A stretch of 32,690 bases of DNA from Anaerolineales bacterium (GTDB taxonomy: Bacteria > Chloroflexota > Anaerolineae > Anaerolineales > Villigracilaceae). Below the pieces are notes generated by a model. The model worked only from the letters and a program-made list of their open reading frames with translations, was not told the DNA's origin and did not search any database. Shown here one piece after another: positions 30,997-32,690 of the stretch. The translations under genes and the position numbers were made by a program. The stretch covers positions 1 to 32,690 of the forward strand of contig JAJTXU010000026.1 in the NCBI GenBank assembly GCA_021462845.1. The letters run 5' to 3'. Position 1 is the first letter of the stretch. Each line of letters starts with the position of its first letter.

Positions 30997-31846
30997 AGTC
31001 GTATTCTACTTTCGGAAAAATCGTCAGCTTGCCTCCGACCGTCGCGTCAACCACTTCGCGCCCTGCTTTGCGATAGGCATCATGCGCAAGTGCATACCCG
31101 ATCTCGGAGGTATCCAGGTCAGGCAGTTGCCATTTCACGCCTTTGCCAAAATAATTCGGCATGAAATGATTCGGATCGTCGCCTTGCGAAACGACGGTTT
31201 TGTTCGCATCGCCTTTGTCGGCAAAATTGTGATCCACGCCGATGAGGATGGCTTTCTCGATGCCCATATGAAACGCAAGTTGGAGCGCGAGATTGGTCAC
31301 GGTCGCGCCCTCCCACACTCGCCCGCGGACATCTCTTGCAAAGCGAGGTCCTGTGTAGGTGGTGTAGATGAAGGTTGGGAGAGAAGAGATTGGAGATTGG
31401 AGACTGGAGACTGAGCGCTCGAGAATTGGAGGATTAGAGAATTGGGATTTAAAATGTTGGCGTGATCGCCAGGCGATGAATTTTGGGATGGTCAGCGCGG
31501 AGATGTCGTTTACGAATTGCTCGACGACGAGATCGTTCGTCACGCAGAGGTAGGATGTGGTGAATCCCCATTCGGGGAACGCGAGATAGATTCGGTTCAT
31601 GCCGAAGGTGATCTCGTTCTTCAATTTGCTCGTGTCGGTCTGCTTGAGGCTGGGACCGTTGCCGATGATGAAGGCGCGTTTCTCCTTGTGGATATTTTTC
31701 ATTTCGGCAAGCCGGCGAATACTTTCCCTGCGCCACGGATGCAAGTAGGCGGCGGGCAATTCAGGCACACGTCGGAGCGAATCGTATGCATCCCGTGTGA
31801 AACGCCAAAGCGATTGTGGAATCAACGATTTGAGAGTTTGTTTCAT
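30986..31846 (-). CDS. DUF115 / MptE-like protein (6-hydroxymethylpterin pyrophosphokinase-like fold) with in-frame repeat
   Basis: 286 aa. RAFIIGNGPSLKQTDTSKLKNE followed by TFGMNRIYLAF is the signature of the DUF115/MptE-like fold, and LQLAFHMGIEKAILIGVDHNF is the second conserved block. In polysaccharide clusters such proteins are thought to be glycosyltransferase-like or glycan-modifying; the reaction is unknown. ATG 31846 is used instead of the ORF-track start because it overlaps the upstream stop by ATGA and gives a natural N-terminus. About 25 residues (near 133-158, SNPPILERSVSSLQSPISSL) are coded by a heptad tandem array and interrupt the expected join between IAWRSRQHF and TFIYTTYTGPRF. 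Confidence 0.78.
   Translation of the reverse strand: MKQTLKSLIPQSLWRFTRDAYDSLRRVPELPAAYLHPWRRESIRRLAEMKNIHKEKRAFIIGNGPSLKQTDTSKLKNEITFGMNRIYLAFPEWGFTTSYLCVTNDLVVEQFVNDISALTIPKFIAWRSRQHFKSQFSNPPILERSVSSLQSPISSLPTFIYTTYTGPRFARDVRGRVWEGATVTNLALQLAFHMGIEKAILIGVDHNFADKGDANKTVVSQGDDPNHFMPNYFGKGVKWQLPDLDTSEIGYALAHDAYRKAGREVVDATVGGKLTIFPKVEYDSLF
31387..31445. repeat. Heptad/octad tandem array H8 inside the DUF115-like gene
   Basis: Units agattgg, agattgg, agactgg in 7-nt phase, then gcgctcg, then agaattgg-type units with an 8-nt period. The reverse complement matches the intergenic array at 18341-18399 in both unit types and their order. It is in frame and stop-free in the gene. Confidence 0.82.
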
Positions 31847-32196
31847 GCGGGGAGAAATTCCCGTCGAGCCGCGAGCAGGGCGATCAGAGTGGCAAAATTC
31901 AACAAAACGAAGAGTAGATCTGCCAAGCCAAATTGGTCGAAGATCGTCGGGAGAATGTTGAAAGCCAGCACAAGGAGCGAAAAATAAAACGACCACTTTG
32001 TTCTTATGCCCAGCCACCATGCGCAGAAGAGAAAAAGTGCGCCATCCACGAACATGGCGAGGACATAGAAGGTGTATAAACCAGCCTGATTGGGGCTTGA
32101 AGCGTTTCGCAAGAGCGAGCCAATTCCAAGTAAAAAAAGAACCACGCCGGTGAAGATGAATATCGAGCGAGTTGAATCAATTGCCGAGCGATTCAT
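31843..32196 (-). CDS. Hypothetical four-TM membrane protein
   Basis: 117 aa, not recognised. Helices at about 11-29 (SIFIFTGVVLFLLGIGSLL), 40-62, 67-86 and 89-109, with very short loops. Its size and topology resemble small integral-membrane proteins often found in glycan clusters, without a known role. Its stop overlaps the start of the DUF115-like gene by 4 bp (ATGA), and its start lies 1 bp after the SDR stop, so all three are one operon. Confidence 0.75.
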   Translation of the reverse strand: MNRSAIDSTRSIFIFTGVVLFLLGIGSLLRNASSPNQAGLYTFYVLAMFVDGALFLFCAWWLGIRTKWSFYFSLLVLAFNILPTIFDQFGLADLLFVLLNFATLIALLAARREFLPA

Positions 32197-32197
32197 T

Positions 32198-32690
32198 TTA
32201 TTCTGTGCTCAGTCTCGCGGTTGCGCCGCCGTCCACCACTAACGCCTGACCTGTCATAAATGACGATTGTTCATTATCCGCGAGAAAATAAATCGCATGG
32301 GCGATCTCTTCAGGCTTGCCAACTTTGCCGCTGACGGTTTTGCGAGCGAGGTTATCCAATCGCTCATTCATGTCGCCGTGACCCACATGACCGCGCCCCA
32401 GCCCCGCGCGGAGCATGGGAGTATCCACCGCGCCAGGGAGAATGGCGTTGACGCGGATGTTGTCGGGCGCGAACTCGATTGCCATGGCGCGGGTGAGTGC
32501 GAGCAATCCGCCCTTCGATGCGGCATACGCGGCAATGTTCGCCGAGGTCTGAATCGCATGGACAGACGAAACGTTCACCACCGCGCCGCCTCCCGCCGAT
32601 TTCATCAACGGATGCGCCAACTTCACGAACAAAAACACCGAACGCAAATTCGACGCCATGACCGCGTCCCACTCGTCAACAGTGGTTTCT
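32198..32690 (-). CDS. Short-chain dehydrogenase/reductase, N-terminus cut by window edge
   Basis: At least 163 residues of the C-terminal two thirds of a classical SDR. Visible: NVSSVHAIQTSANIAAYAASKGG with catalytic Ser, Tyr and Lys (S...YxxxK), Asn in MASNLRSVFLF, NAILPGAVDTPM after strand beta-6, and the usual end SSFMTGQALVVDGGATARL. The N-terminal Rossmann TGxxxGIG segment lies outside the window. The frame stays open to the edge, so the ORF-track ATG at 32659 is internal. It reduces or oxidises an alcohol/ketone with NAD(P)H; the substrate is unknown. Confidence 0.9.
   Translation of the reverse strand, partial: ETTVDEWDAVMASNLRSVFLFVKLAHPLMKSAGGGAVVNVSSVHAIQTSANIAAYAASKGGLLALTRAMAIEFAPDNIRVNAILPGAVDTPMLRAGLGRGHVGHGDMNERLDNLARKTVSGKVGKPEEIAHAIYFLADNEQSSFMTGQALVVDGGATARLSTE

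Noticed and set aside
31847-32020. N-terminal extension of the DUF115-like ORF.
   Set aside because: It overlaps the four-TM gene almost entirely; the ATGA overlap at 31843-31846 gives a better start.

Overview
The window looks like a chromosomal piece of a Chloroflexota bacterium, most likely class Anaerolineae. This is inferred from gene content, moderate GC, the style of protein families (Anaerolineae-like threonine synthase, FtsB-like protein, AI-2E permease, fold-II PLP enzyme) and a very high load of dispersed hairpin and short-period repeats. No rRNA, tRNA, CRISPR, transposase or phage gene was seen.

Left part (1-5128): the first codons of a minus-strand gene, a small FtsB/DivIC-like membrane coiled-coil protein (minus), a methylmalonyl-CoA epimerase-like VOC protein, then a molybdenum hydroxylase locus. 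That locus has a separate FAD subunit followed by a fused [2Fe-2S]+molybdopterin polypeptide. The fused gene carries two in-frame insertions of a dispersed palindromic element that also lies between genes upstream. A bidirectional terminator separates it from a minus-strand AbrB/PIN toxin-antitoxin pair (5206-5896).

Middle (6026-20370): a 4-bp-overlapping operon thrC / AI-2E permease / polyprenyl-phosphate-type GT2, followed by a MATE exporter. Next come a GNAT acetyltransferase (minus), an SGNH lipoprotein, an O-methyltransferase, a MalY/PatB-type C-S lyase/aminotransferase, a two-TM hypothetical (minus, perhaps followed by a structured RNA), a fold-type-II PLP enzyme, a nucleotidyltransferase-like protein, a remnant of an HTH antitoxin, a multi-zinc-ribbon protein, and a conserved unknown protein translationally coupled to dihydropyrimidinase.

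Right part (20422-32690, all minus): a DUF6930/DUF7309-like protein, a fragment resembling the end of an acyltransferase, an orphan NarL-type histidine kinase, and then a surface-polysaccharide block. The block contains two sulfotransferases, a Wzy/WaaL-like ligase-polymerase, a Wzz-like chain-length protein, two paralogous GT2 enzymes, a large GT-C/DUF6056-like membrane protein, a DUF115/MptE-like protein, a four-TM protein and a truncated SDR. The presence of sulfotransferases suggests a sulfated surface glycan.

The most striking feature is the repeat ecology. At least eight degenerate tandem arrays share an exact 7-nt period but use different heptamers. They sit exactly between stop codons and the next gene's start or RBS, and one lies in frame inside a gene. 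Several different hairpin families also occur, and four coding regions (the XDH large subunit twice, the SGNH lipoprotein, the MptE-like protein) appear to have absorbed repeats in frame, while a fifth (the FAD subunit) ends inside one.
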